Below, one piece after another: positions 1-7,042 of a stretch of DNA of 13,815 nucleotides. The translations under genes were made by a program, and so were the position numbers. The notes beneath the pieces are model-generated. The model searched no databases. It saw nothing but the letters and a program-made list of their open reading frames with translations, and was not told where the DNA came from. The DNA lies in NCBI GenBank assembly GCA_047616325.1, contig JBLHGN010000071.1:1-13815 (forward strand), written 5' to 3'. How positions within the stretch are numbered: the first letter of the stretch is position 1; each line of letters opens with the position of its first letter. This stretch comes from JBLHGN01 sp047616325 (GTDB lineage: Bacteria; Pseudomonadota; Gammaproteobacteria; Pseudomonadales; Cellvibrionaceae).

Positions 1-408
1 GATGCTACTTTCCGAATGCACAGCTTCAGAATCCGTCAGCATAGGCTCCTGGGATGACGTGGGCACGTCGAGCACAAGCTTCAATGGTGCTTGTTGGGCA
101 TTGCTCTGCGTTTCCGCTCGACTGGCATCCGCATCACTTTTGGCGAGAATATCCGCAACAATAGAACTGACCGCGACGCTGACGCCGCTCGCTGCTTCTG
201 CTGCTTTATTGACCGTTACCCTATCGGTCGCTACGCCATCAGTCGCTACGCCACTGTATGCAGTATTTTGAGGTACCGAAGCAAAGGGCAAGTCACACAC
301 CAGCGACAACTTCGCATTGGGCAATAAAAAACGCGGCACAAAGGTATCGATACCCATGGCATCCAAGTATTGCATGCGCTGCAATTCGTTAAGACGATTG
401 GCGCTCAG
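1..408 (-). CDS. Uncharacterised protein, 5' part only, probable CTG start
   Basis: The reading frame is open from just after the leuA stop codon to the window edge, so the 3' end is missing. I place the start at a CTG (408-406): an AGGAG (419-415) sits six bases upstream, and no ATG or GTG is available nearby. The alternative ATG at 375 has no Shine-Dalgarno site and would discard the conserved-looking N-terminus. The first ~45 residues look structured and include LQRMQYLDAMGID, then FVPRFLLPNAKLS. From memory this resembles the start of an uncharacterised gammaproteobacterial protein often encoded beside rimI, but I cannot confirm that. After about residue 45 the sequence becomes Ala/Val/Ser/Thr/Asp-rich with a small internal repeat (GVATD twice), which suggests a disordered linker. 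It follows leuA by 33 bases and could be co-transcribed with it. Function unknown. Confidence 0.6.
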   Translation of the reverse strand, partial: MSANRLNELQRMQYLDAMGIDTFVPRFLLPNAKLSLVCDLPFASVPQNTAYSGVATDGVATDRVTVNKAAEAASGVSVAVSSIVADILAKSDADASRAETQSNAQQAPLKLVLDVPTSSQEPMLTDSEAVHSESSI

Positions 409-441
409 AAGCTTCTCCTCATAGTCGATGTAGCCAAAACA

Positions 442-1989
442 TTACACACCATCGCGCTGAGGGTGCATGCCAATTGCAGGTGACTCCAGCATATTGAGGG
501 CGTTTAGATAGGCCTTAACCGATGCCGTAACGATGTCTGTATCGGAACCTATGCCATTCACAATATGACCGCCGCGCTCCAGCCGCACAGTCACTTCGCC
601 TTGAGAATCGGTTCCTTGGGTAATGGCATTGACCGAGTACAACAATAGATCGGAGTTGCTCTTTACCACTTCCTCTATCGCCTTATAGGCGGCATCGACC
701 GGACCACTGCCTTCGGCATCGCTTACTGTATCTTTACCATTAACCTGCAGGGTGAGGCTAGCGTGAGGCTTCTGACCGGTTTTACAGTTCACCGCCATCT
801 CCACTAACAAATATTTTTCTTCAACACTCCCATTGGAAGAAGAGGACACAATGGACTGTAAATCCTCATCAAAAATCTCGTGTTTTTTATCGGCCAGTTC
901 CTTAAAGCGCGAAAACGCTGAATTTAAGGCGTCTTGCGAGGCGAAGGTTATGCCAAGCGCTTCGAAACGCGCTTTTACAGCCGCACGACCGGAGTGTTTG
1001 CCCAACACTATTTTATTAGTATTCCACCCCACATCTTCAGCACACATTATCTCGTAGGTTTCACGGTGTTTCAGCACACCATCTTGATGGATGCCAGACT
1101 CGTGAGCGAATGCATTGGCGCCCACAATGGCTTTGTTCGGCTGCACAGGAAAGCCAGTAATAGATGCTACCAAACGGGATGTGGGAAGAATGTGTTCGGA
1201 AACGATACCAGTTTCCACAGGAAAAATATCTTTGCGGGTGCGCACCGCCATCACCACCTCTTCGAGAGAAGCGTTACCGGCGCGTTCGCCCAAGCCATTT
1301 ATAGTACACTCAATTTGGCGCACGCCATTCATTACTGCAGAAAGTGAGTTAGCGACGGCAAGACCCAGGTCATTGTGACAGTGGGTGGAGAATACGGCTT
1401 TATCGGAGTTGCTAACATTTTCAATAAGACGTTTAAACATAGCCCCGTATTGTGCGGGCTCTCCGTAACCTACGGTATCGGGTACGTTGATGGTAGTGGC
1501 ACCTGCGGCGATAGCGGCTTCGGTAACTTGGCACATAAAGTCAAATTCGGAGCGGCTGCCGTCTTCCAGAGAAAATTCCACATCATCGGTGTAGTTTCGG
1601 GCACGCTTAATCGCGCGTACAGCCTGCTCTAGTACCTGCGCAGGCTCCATTTTTAGCTTGTATTGCATATGTATCGGCGATGTAGCAATAAAGGTATGTA
1701 TACGCGCCGATCGAGCACCCTTTAAGGCTTCTGCAGCGCGGTCGATGTCGATATCAATGGCGCGTGCGAGACTGCACACCGTCGAGTCGTTAATGGTGTT
1801 GGCCACCGCTTTTACGGCCTCAAAATCACCCTGACTGGCAACGGCAAAGCCAGCCTCAATAACATCCACATGAAGCTTTTCCAGCATCTTGGCAATGCGT
1901 ACTTTTTCGTCTTTGGTCATCGATGCGCCAGGGCTCTGCTCGCCGTCCCTCAGCGTGGTATCAAAGATCACCAATTTATCTTTCGACAT
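442..1989 (-). CDS. leuA: 2-isopropylmalate synthase
   Basis: This enzyme condenses acetyl-CoA with 2-oxoisovalerate, the committed step of leucine synthesis in the cytosol. The 515-residue length fits the bacterial type-1 enzyme. The N-terminal TIM barrel begins with FDTTLRDGEQSPG (residues 9-21), carrying the catalytic Arg14 and metal ligand Asp15. The other metal ligands are visible in THCHNDLG (His203, His205) and near GERAGNAS (Asn239). HESGIHQDG (297-303 region) marks the linker subdomain. Residues from about 390 to the end form the regulatory LeuA dimerisation domain that binds leucine in this family, so feedback inhibition is expected. The start is supported by a GGAG eight bases upstream. 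I saw no leucine-rich leader peptide or attenuator in the 148-base gap to nadA. The protein appears intact. Confidence 0.97.
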   Translation of the reverse strand: MSKDKLVIFDTTLRDGEQSPGASMTKDEKVRIAKMLEKLHVDVIEAGFAVASQGDFEAVKAVANTINDSTVCSLARAIDIDIDRAAEALKGARSARIHTFIATSPIHMQYKLKMEPAQVLEQAVRAIKRARNYTDDVEFSLEDGSRSEFDFMCQVTEAAIAAGATTINVPDTVGYGEPAQYGAMFKRLIENVSNSDKAVFSTHCHNDLGLAVANSLSAVMNGVRQIECTINGLGERAGNASLEEVVMAVRTRKDIFPVETGIVSEHILPTSRLVASITGFPVQPNKAIVGANAFAHESGIHQDGVLKHRETYEIMCAEDVGWNTNKIVLGKHSGRAAVKARFEALGITFASQDALNSAFSRFKELADKKHEIFDEDLQSIVSSSSNGSVEEKYLLVEMAVNCKTGQKPHASLTLQVNGKDTVSDAEGSGPVDAAYKAIEEVVKSNSDLLLYSVNAITQGTDSQGEVTVRLERGGHIVNGIGSDTDIVTASVKAYLNALNMLESPAIGMHPQRDGV

Positions 1990-2137
1990 ACATCTACTCC
2001 AGAGTTATTTTTTTGCTAAAACACCGCGAATATTTATTATGGGACACTAGTCTAGGGCAATTCATCGGCTCGGGCCATCAACATTAAGATTCAAACTTAT
2101 AATCGCGGGCTGGGCACTGTACCTTGTAAAAACGCTA

Positions 2138-3196
2138 TCAGACAGAAAAGTTAAGCATACGTTCAAGTGGAACAAGGGCCTTTTTGATTAAATCTGGAGT
2201 CACCAAAATTTCATTGTCGCCACGCGAAAATACGCTTGCGAGGTTTTCCAATTCATTCATTGCCATCCACGGGCAATTGGCACAGCTGCGACAAGTGGCG
2301 CCTGTACCAGCAGTGGGGGCAATAAGAAGAGTTTTTTTGGGGCAGGCCTGCTGCATTTTATAAAAAATCCCCTGATCGGTGGCTACGATGAATTCTGGGT
2401 GATCGAGCATTTTAGTGGCATTGATGAGCTGTGAAGTGGAACCCACCACATCGGCCAATTCGACCACGGCTTCTGGGGATTCAGGGTGAACCAATACCGC
2501 CGCCTCGGGGTAAAGGGCTTTTAAGTCCAAAATACCCTTCGCTTTAAATTCTTCATGCACGATACAAGCAGCGTCCCAGATCAAAACGTCGGCACCAGTC
2601 TCTTTTGCAACATAGCGGCCCAAGTGCTTGTCTGGTGCCCAGATAATTTTCTCACCTTTGCTATCAAGATAATCCACGACATCCAGGGCAATACTCGATG
2701 TGACCACCCAATCCGCACGGGCCTTCACCGCAGCCGATGTATTTGCATACACCACCACCGTGCGATCTGGATGCTGGTCACAAAACTCAGCGAACTCATC
2801 CACAGGGCATCCAAGATCGAGCGAACACGTGGCCTCCAACGTGGGCATCAGTACGCGCTTGTCTGGCGATAAAATTTTTGCCGTTTCCCCCATAAACTTT
2901 ACCCCTGCAACAATCAAAGTATCGGCCGAGTGCTGCTTGCCAAAACGCGCCATCTCCAAAGAGTCTGACACGCAGCCGCCCGTCTCTTCGGCGAGCGACT
3001 GGATTTCTGGCGAGGTGTAGTAGTGCGCGATCAATACCGCATTGTGCTGTTTAAGTTGCTGCTTGATGGATTCGCGCAGCTCATCGCTATTCACTGGAGC
3101 GTTATGAGGCATGGATAGCGCCTGATCGAGATAGTTTTTCACCAATTCCCGTGGAGAATTTGCGGGGCTTTTGTGCATTTTTACAGAAAATGTCAT
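2138..3196 (-). CDS. nadA: Quinolinate synthase A
   Basis: NadA condenses iminoaspartate (made by NadB, not in this window) with dihydroxyacetone phosphate to give quinolinate, the NAD ring precursor. The 352-residue protein matches the E. coli-type family. The likely three 4Fe-4S ligands are Cys124 (EATCSLDLGCP), Cys211 (DAACIVHEEF) and Cys308 in CRSCANCPWMAMN; this last segment keeps the full CxxCxxC pattern. Substrate-site motifs AHYYTSPEIQ, YANTSAAVKARADW, VHPESPE and GSTSQ are all present. The start at 3196 has no good Shine-Dalgarno site, and Met7 (3178) is an alternative. The gene is separated from leuA by 148 bases, and probably has its own promoter (an extended -10 at about 3230-3238). 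It appears intact. Confidence 0.97.
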   Translation of the reverse strand: MTFSVKMHKSPANSPRELVKNYLDQALSMPHNAPVNSDELRESIKQQLKQHNAVLIAHYYTSPEIQSLAEETGGCVSDSLEMARFGKQHSADTLIVAGVKFMGETAKILSPDKRVLMPTLEATCSLDLGCPVDEFAEFCDQHPDRTVVVYANTSAAVKARADWVVTSSIALDVVDYLDSKGEKIIWAPDKHLGRYVAKETGADVLIWDAACIVHEEFKAKGILDLKALYPEAAVLVHPESPEAVVELADVVGSTSQLINATKMLDHPEFIVATDQGIFYKMQQACPKKTLLIAPTAGTGATCRSCANCPWMAMNELENLASVFSRGDNEILVTPDLIKKALVPLERMLNFSV

Positions 3197-3229
3197 GTGT
3201 TTAATTAACCAAAGTGCTACGAACTGGGG

Positions 3230-3238
3230 AATTTACCA
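3230..3238 (-). promoter_or_regulatory. Possible extended -10 promoter element for nadA
   Basis: Read on the minus strand, this is TGG followed by TAAATT, a TGn-extended -10 hexamer located 34 bases before the nadA ATG. A run of T residues lies where the -35 would be, but no good TTGACA-like hexamer is seen. Extended -10 promoters can work without a clear -35, so this is plausible but unproven. Confidence 0.3.
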
Positions 3239-3299
3239 CATTTCAGAGATGAAAAAAAAAGACAAGATCGCTGCGCCATAATTTTTTGGAGTCGGTCCC

Positions 3300-3484
3300 A
3301 CGGAATTGGCCGGAGGCTTCATACCCTTCGGAGCTTATTCTCGGCGATTCTCGTCGGGAATAGGGAGCGGGCTCCCCATCCCTATGCACTACTGCTTACG
3401 CTACAGTACTGGCCCTGTGGCCGGCCCCATCGGCTTTTCTGCCGATGCGGCAAACCGGCTGATTAAAATCAAATCATTACAACC
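3300..3484. other. Stem-loop-rich noncoding segment between nadA and tRNA-Lys
   Basis: No convincing gene lies here; an open plus-strand frame through the region runs into the tRNA and looks spurious. Several inverted repeats are packed together: TTCTCGGCGA/TCGTCGGGAA (about 3339-3360, with wobble pairs), GGGAGC/GCTCCC (3363-3376), competing with an outer ATAGGGA/TCCCTAT (3360-3385), TACTG/CAGTA (3390-3408), an 8-bp GGCCGGCC palindrome (3419-3426) and CATCGGC/GCCGATG (3428-3447). It is more GC-rich than the flanking intergenic DNA. It could be a small RNA, a repeated palindromic element or the scar of an integrated element. Confidence 0.45.
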
Positions 3485-3485
3485 G

Positions 3486-3529
3486 CATATAAAAAAAGCC
3501 GCCCCTTGCGGGGCAGCTTTTTTTATATG
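3486..3529 (-). terminator. Bidirectional rho-independent terminator after tRNA-Lys
   Basis: A long near-perfect hairpin: GCCCC (3501-3505) pairs with GGGGC (3510-3514) around the loop TTGC. There is one C/A mismatch, then GC/GC pairs, seven A facing seven T, and a final CATAT/ATATG. The T-run on the minus strand fits termination of the tRNA-Lys transcript. The symmetric A-run means it could also stop plus-strand transcription from the 3300-3484 region. Its right arm overlaps the encoded CCA end of the tRNA. Confidence 0.85.
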
Positions 3530-3603
3530 GTGGGTCGTACTGGATTCGAACCAGTGACCAATTGGTTAAAAGCCAACTGCTCTACCAGCTGAGCTAACGA
3601 CCC
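3528..3603 (-). tRNA. tRNA-Lys(TTT), downstream copy
   Basis: A 76-nt cloverleaf including the encoded CCA (3530-3528). The acceptor arms are GGGTCGT and ACGACCC with discriminator A. The D-arm is GCTCAGCTGGTAGAGC. The anticodon loop CTTTTAA carries TTT at 3570-3568, and the T-arm contains GGTTCGAATCC. It decodes AAA and AAG lysine codons. The sequence is identical to the copy at 3726-3801, from which it is separated by 122 bases. It is probably the second tRNA of one transcript and is followed at once by a terminator. Confidence 0.97.
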
Positions 3604-3725
3604 GAAAGGTACTTCACATCTAACCTAAATCTACAGCGCGCTGGCGGGCAAAGTATGTTTAATACTCATACTGCTTAGGTTTGTTGTCTTTTGTTAAGCA
3701 TTGCTCACAAAAAACTTTCTGAAAA

Positions 3726-3801
3726 TGGTGGGTCGTACTGGATTCGAACCAGTGACCAATTGGTTAAAAGCCAACTGCTCTACCAGCTGAGCTAACGACC
3801 C
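3726..3801 (-). tRNA. tRNA-Lys(TTT), upstream copy
   Basis: The sequence is identical over all 76 nt to the downstream copy, including the encoded CCA (3728-3726), the anticodon TTT and the TTCGAATCC T-loop. It follows a strong promoter about 40 bases upstream, in the gap after queC. The 122-base spacer between the two tRNAs has a short GTATG/CATAC hairpin and no promoter or terminator that I can see, so both are likely processed from one precursor. Confidence 0.97.
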
Positions 3802-3849
3802 ATTTCACTCTCTTCGTCCGGATTTTTGCCCGAGACAAAAGAGGCGCAT

Positions 3850-3877
3850 ATAGTAATGATTTAGACACAAAATTCAA
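3850..3877 (-). promoter_or_regulatory. Promoter of the tRNA-Lys pair
   Basis: On the minus strand a -35 TTGAAT (3877-3872) is followed after 16 bases by a -10 TACTAT (3855-3850). The segment just after the -10 is GC-rich (ATGCGCCTC), as expected for a stable-RNA promoter under stringent control. It lies between the queC stop codon and the first tRNA and gives a leader of roughly 40 nt. Confidence 0.65.
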
Positions 3878-3921
3878 GGAGTTTTTTGGCGAATGTTGTT
3901 TAATGCCAATCTAATTCGCAT

Positions 3922-4605
3922 TTAGGCCTGATATCGGGTCGGATCGACCACCCTCGCCTCTGCAAAACCCTTGGCTCTTAAGCTACAACTATCACAGCGG
4001 CCACAGGCTTCACCTTCGTCGTTTGCCTGATAGCACGAAACAGTGAGCGCATAGTCCACACCGAGGCGCATACCCGCCTTAATGATGTCGGCCTTGCTGA
4101 GATCAATCAAAGGCGTGTGAATTTTCAATATAGCCCCCTCTACTCCCGCTCTAGTGGCAAGATTGGCCATCGACTGAAAGGCTTTAATATATTGCGGCCG
4201 ACAATCGGGGTAGCCGGAATAATCCACGGCGTTGACACCGATAAAAATGGCGTCGGCATTCAACACCTCAGCCCAGCCCAATGCAACGGAAAGAAATATT
4301 GTATTACGTGCGGGCACATAGGTGACGGGAATACCCGTTCCAGCAGGCTCGGCGTCCGGCACCAAGATTGCGTCATCGGTAAGCGCCGAACCGCCAATGG
4401 TGCGCAAATCGAGCTTTACCACCTTATGCTCAACAACACCTAATTCTCTCGCTACGCGTTGCGCCGCCACAAGCTCCGCTCGGTGTTTTTGACCGTAGTC
4501 AAAACTTAGCGAGTAGCACTCAAAGCCTTGGCTTTGAGCAATTGCAATAACGGTGGTCGAGTCCAGTCCACCCGAGCTGAGAATTACGGCACGTAATGTT
4601 GACAT
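3922..4605 (-). CDS. queC: 7-cyano-7-deazaguanine synthase
   Basis: QueC uses ATP and ammonia to convert 7-carboxy-7-deazaguanine to preQ0, the precursor of queuosine in tRNA. The 227-residue length is typical. The PP-loop pyrophosphatase motif SGGLDS occupies residues 11-16. The zinc site is seen as Cys191 (SCYQ) plus Cys201, Cys204 and Cys207 in CGRCDSC near the C-terminus. DYGQKH (36-41), VPARNT (98-102 region) and VNAVDYSGYPDCRP (124-137) are further family hallmarks. It lies 74 bases after queE, which makes its substrate, so the two probably share a transcript. Its own Shine-Dalgarno site is weak. The gene precedes the tRNA-Lys pair, as in Pseudomonas. Confidence 0.97.
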   Translation of the reverse strand: MSTLRAVILSSGGLDSTTVIAIAQSQGFECYSLSFDYGQKHRAELVAAQRVARELGVVEHKVVKLDLRTIGGSALTDDAILVPDAEPAGTGIPVTYVPARNTIFLSVALGWAEVLNADAIFIGVNAVDYSGYPDCRPQYIKAFQSMANLATRAGVEGAILKIHTPLIDLSKADIIKAGMRLGVDYALTVSCYQANDEGEACGRCDSCSLRAKGFAEARVVDPTRYQA

Positions 4606-4679
4606 AACTTATCCAAGGCGATGTTTTTATGGAAGATTACTGTGTGTTTTTGGAGGAGCAGTTTGGCCTATGGCCTTAA

Positions 4680-5330
4680 TCAGACTCCAGGCTTTTCGCC
4701 CCAGAGTTGCTTGTGTAGCTGAAGCTGGAAGCGCACATTTAGTTTGTCTTCCAATATCCACTCAGCGAGCGTTAAGGGCGCAAGTTGATGGTAACTTGGG
4801 GAGAACAATACGTCGCTAACTCTTGCCTTCAAGTGATATTCGTCTGTTTTGAATTTTGCCCATTCGTAATCTTTGCGATCGCAAATAACAAACTTCACCT
4901 GATCGTGCTTTTTTAGAGCCGCAACATTACCATAAAGATTTTTCGATACCTCACCAGATGCAGGCGTCTTCAGATCCATCACGGTATTTACTCTAATATC
5001 AACCGCAGAAATATCCATGGCCCCGCTAGTTTCGAGAGAAACTTCATAACCCGCATCGCAAAGGGCAGACAACAGCGGCAGGCAATCGGGTTGAGCCAAG
5101 GGCTCACCCCCGGTCACACACACATAACAGGCACTATAACTGGCTACTTGCGCCAAAATGCTGTCGATGGTAATGCGCTCACCACCGTGAAATGCATATT
5201 CGGAATCACAGTAACCACAACGCAAGGGACAGCCGGTCAAACGCACAAATACAGTCGGTAAACCCACCGTGCGGCTTTCACCTTGCAGAGAGCAGAATAT
5301 TTCAGTGATACGTAAACTTATTTCAGACAT
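4680..5330 (-). CDS. queE: 7-carboxy-7-deazaguanine synthase (radical SAM)
   Basis: QueE rearranges 6-carboxy-5,6,7,8-tetrahydropterin to 7-carboxy-7-deazaguanine, feeding QueC. Residues 34-41 (CPLRCGYC) give the CxxxCxxC cluster motif with Cys34, Cys38 and Cys41, preceded by the substrate-binding IFCSLQGES (11-19). TGGEPL (73-78) is the SAM-binding GGE motif. SLETSGA (98-104) and MDLKTPASGE (118-127) are also conserved. The C-terminal LQLHKQLWG is typical of the proteobacterial enzyme. The start has no recognisable Shine-Dalgarno site; a GCGGCC/GGCCGC hairpin occupies that position. The QueD partner is not in this window. Confidence 0.96.
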   Translation of the reverse strand: MSEISLRITEIFCSLQGESRTVGLPTVFVRLTGCPLRCGYCDSEYAFHGGERITIDSILAQVASYSACYVCVTGGEPLAQPDCLPLLSALCDAGYEVSLETSGAMDISAVDIRVNTVMDLKTPASGEVSKNLYGNVAALKKHDQVKFVICDRKDYEWAKFKTDEYHLKARVSDVLFSPSYHQLAPLTLAEWILEDKLNVRFQLQLHKQLWGEKPGV

Positions 5331-5457
5331 GCAAAACTAGCGGCCTATTTAAGGGCCGCCAATTCTACAGAAAATGTGTGCTCAGAGCGAGGTATTGGAC
5401 GCGTTTTAGCATTGCGACGCTAGGGGCCCACGTTTAGACACCACTAGCGTGGCGTAT
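5331..5457 (-). other. queE upstream region with two inverted repeats
   Basis: The cpoB-queE gap contains a hairpin, GCGGCC (5340-5345) with GGCCGC (5354-5359), ending nine bases before the queE ATG. A second inverted repeat is ACGCTAG (5417-5423) with CTAGCGT (5444-5450) around a 20-base loop just after the cpoB stop. Neither is followed by a T-run, so I do not call terminators. I do not recognise a preQ1 riboswitch aptamer here. Confidence 0.4.
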
Positions 5458-6219
5458 TTAAAAATTTGTTCGCAGAAAGTCTTTTGCCAAACCGGAGGCA
5501 TTGCTATTAGATTTGGCCACAGTTTCGAGCAAGGTTCGCGCCGTAGCTTTGTCGCCCAACAGAAAATAAACCTTTCCCAATTTAAACTGCGCGTCGGGCA
5601 CTTTGCTGTGTTCTGGGAATTCGCCCAACAGCTTAGAAAACCACTGCCTAGCTTGCTCAAGATCATTTTTTTTCAAAAAGATTTCGCCCAACCAGTACTG
5701 CGCATTGGCCGCATAACGGCCTTTTGGGTAGGCCTCCATGTGCTTATTCAAAGCAAGCACCGCTTGGTCGTAGTTTTTATCTTTAAAAAGCAAATTCATG
5801 GCCGACTTATAACTCGACAACTCACCTACAGAAGATACCTCGCCAACCGGTGCCGACTGTGACGAATAGGCTTCTTCAGAAGAACCCCCGCCACTAGAAG
5901 AACCTTGACCGAGCTGACTTAAGCGCCGATCCAAGTCAATATAGTCGTCGAGTCGCTGCTGCTTTAGCTTTTTAATTTGAAAGGCCTGCTCTTCAGCCAG
6001 ACCACGAAGCTCTAGCACTTCCTGTTGCAGTACCTGTAATTGATAGTACAGCTCGCCTGCATTGCTTGACACCGGCTGAGCAGGAGTCATCTTGACAGGG
6101 GAGCTGGGCGCTGAGGAAGGCGTTGCGCGAGAAGGTAGCTGTCGATCGACAATTTCTACCTGCGCATGTACGGAAAAAGCCGCAATTGAGACAATGGCGG
6201 CCGTAGCAAATTTAAACAT
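5458..6219 (-). CDS. cpoB: Periplasmic Tol-Pal accessory protein CpoB (YbgF)
   Basis: CpoB (formerly YbgF) is a periplasmic protein that in E. coli links the Tol-Pal system with septal peptidoglycan synthesis by PBP1B. The 253-residue protein starts with a signal peptide with likely cleavage after VHA (19/20). A short Pro/Ser-rich stretch (30-52) follows, then a coiled coil (about 56-103, Leu/Gln/Glu-rich) matching the trimerisation domain. A Ser/Gly/Glu linker (106-135) precedes three tetratricopeptide-like repeats (about 137-250) containing AQYWLGEIFLKKNDLEQA and AQFKLGKVYFLLGDKATA. It lies 110 bases after pal. The start lacks a strong Shine-Dalgarno site. Appears complete. Confidence 0.95.
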   Translation of the reverse strand: MFKFATAAIVSIAAFSVHAQVEIVDRQLPSRATPSSAPSSPVKMTPAQPVSSNAGELYYQLQVLQQEVLELRGLAEEQAFQIKKLKQQRLDDYIDLDRRLSQLGQGSSSGGGSSEEAYSSQSAPVGEVSSVGELSSYKSAMNLLFKDKNYDQAVLALNKHMEAYPKGRYAANAQYWLGEIFLKKNDLEQARQWFSKLLGEFPEHSKVPDAQFKLGKVYFLLGDKATARTLLETVAKSNSNASGLAKDFLRTNF

Positions 6220-6302
6220 GTTTGTTAACTTTTAATGAGCTCTTCGTGAGTGCTTAGCATAAACAAAAACGGCTTCGTAGTATTGCCAAGCACTTGCAAT
6301 GC

Positions 6303-6317
6303 GGCAGCAGAGCTGCC
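6303..6317. repeat. Small hairpin between pal and cpoB
   Basis: A perfect inverted repeat, GGCAGC-AGA-GCTGCC, lies 13 bases after the pal stop codon. There is no T-run behind it on the minus strand, so it is not a standard terminator. It could protect the upstream pal mRNA from 3' decay. This is inference from the sequence alone. Confidence 0.35.
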
Positions 6318-6329
6318 ACGGCTAAACAA

Positions 6330-6851
6330 CTACTTAAGTTCTACGCGACGGTTTTTAGACCAAGAACCTTCATAGCTGCCAGTCTGTGCAGGGCTTTCTT
6401 CGCCGTAGCTTACAGTTTCGATAAGACTTGCATCAACACCTTGCAACACTAAGAAGTCACGTGCAGCGTTTGCACGACGCTCGCCCAGTGCCATGTTGTA
6501 TTCGCGGCTTCCGCGCTCGTCGGCATGACCCTCCAAGCGAAGTGAGCGCGGGCTATTTTTCAAGACTTCAGCATGAACAGTAAGTGCTGCACGTGCATCT
6601 GAATCTAAAATAGATTGGTCAAAGGCAAAGTAAAATACTTTAGCGACGTTCAGTGCTGCATCTGCATCTGTTTGTAAACGTGCTTCTTCTTCGGCAGCTA
6701 GCTGTGCGACTTCATCTGCAGCGGCTTGTGCTTGAGCTGCTTGTTGGGCAGCGGCCGCATCGGCCTCTTCTTTTTGATTGTTTGATCCACAGGCAGACAA
6801 CAAGCCCACAACCGCAAACAAAGTCACCAAAATTTTAATACTTTTAATCAT
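6330..6851 (-). CDS. pal: Peptidoglycan-associated outer-membrane lipoprotein Pal
   Basis: Pal tethers the outer membrane to peptidoglycan and is the partner of TolB in outer-membrane constriction. I start it at 6851 because a GGAG lies seven bases upstream and this places a proper lipoprotein signal at the N-terminus; a longer frame to 6932 adds 27 residues with no support. The lipobox is LLSAC with Cys21 as the lipidated residue. Residues 28-66 are an Ala/Gln/Glu-rich linker. The OmpA-like domain spans about 70-173, with FDQS (77-80), GHADERGSREYNMALGERRA (108-127; Asp111 and the Arg pair are expected to contact diaminopimelate) and the C-terminal NRRVELK. The mature form is of normal length. 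The gene is unusually far (448 bases) from tolB. Confidence 0.96.
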   Translation of the reverse strand: MIKSIKILVTLFAVVGLLSACGSNNQKEEADAAAAQQAAQAQAAADEVAQLAAEEEARLQTDADAALNVAKVFYFAFDQSILDSDARAALTVHAEVLKNSPRSLRLEGHADERGSREYNMALGERRANAARDFLVLQGVDASLIETVSYGEESPAQTGSYEGSWSKNRRVELK

Positions 6852-7042
6852 TGTTCTTCTCCCAAGTAAATTCCAAATAATGTTACCGCTCAAATCAAAA
6901 AACCACTTTGATGCCGCGCCTAATACAGCCAAAAAGCCACATAAAAGCCCTTAACCCGCTATCATAAAACAGTGCGCGCCTGCTTACTACTCCCATATTC
7001 ACGTCTGCTTGATTTTTTATTTTTGTTTTGCCGCCTAACTCT
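6852..7042 (-). other. pal upstream region, candidate promoter location
   Basis: This 191-base stretch between the repeat array and pal holds the pal Shine-Dalgarno site and AT-rich DNA but no gene I can support. A TATGAT hexamer (minus strand, near 6960-6966) could serve as a -10, but no good -35 stands at 16-18 bases. Given the distance from tolB, a separate pal promoter is likely; I cannot fix its position. Confidence 0.3.

Noticed and set aside
2..327. Plus-strand open frames at the left edge (89 and 78 codons)
   Set aside because: They lie antisense to the minus-strand gene after leuA, have no Shine-Dalgarno support and show composition typical of a shadow frame.
2040..2080. Possible leucine leader peptide before leuA (ten codons, two Leu)
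   Set aside because: No Shine-Dalgarno site, few Leu codons and no terminator/antiterminator hairpins, so an attenuator is not supported.
3306..3557. 83-codon plus-strand frame beginning with TTG and ending inside tRNA-Lys
   Set aside because: It runs through the stem-loop segment, the terminator and into the antisense of the tRNA; its end (VVLDSNQ) is the familiar false translation of a tRNA T-arm.
6852..6932. 27-residue N-terminal extension of Pal from an ATG at 6932
   Set aside because: It would bury the lipoprotein signal and lipobox, whereas the ATG at 6851 has a good Shine-Dalgarno site and the usual length.
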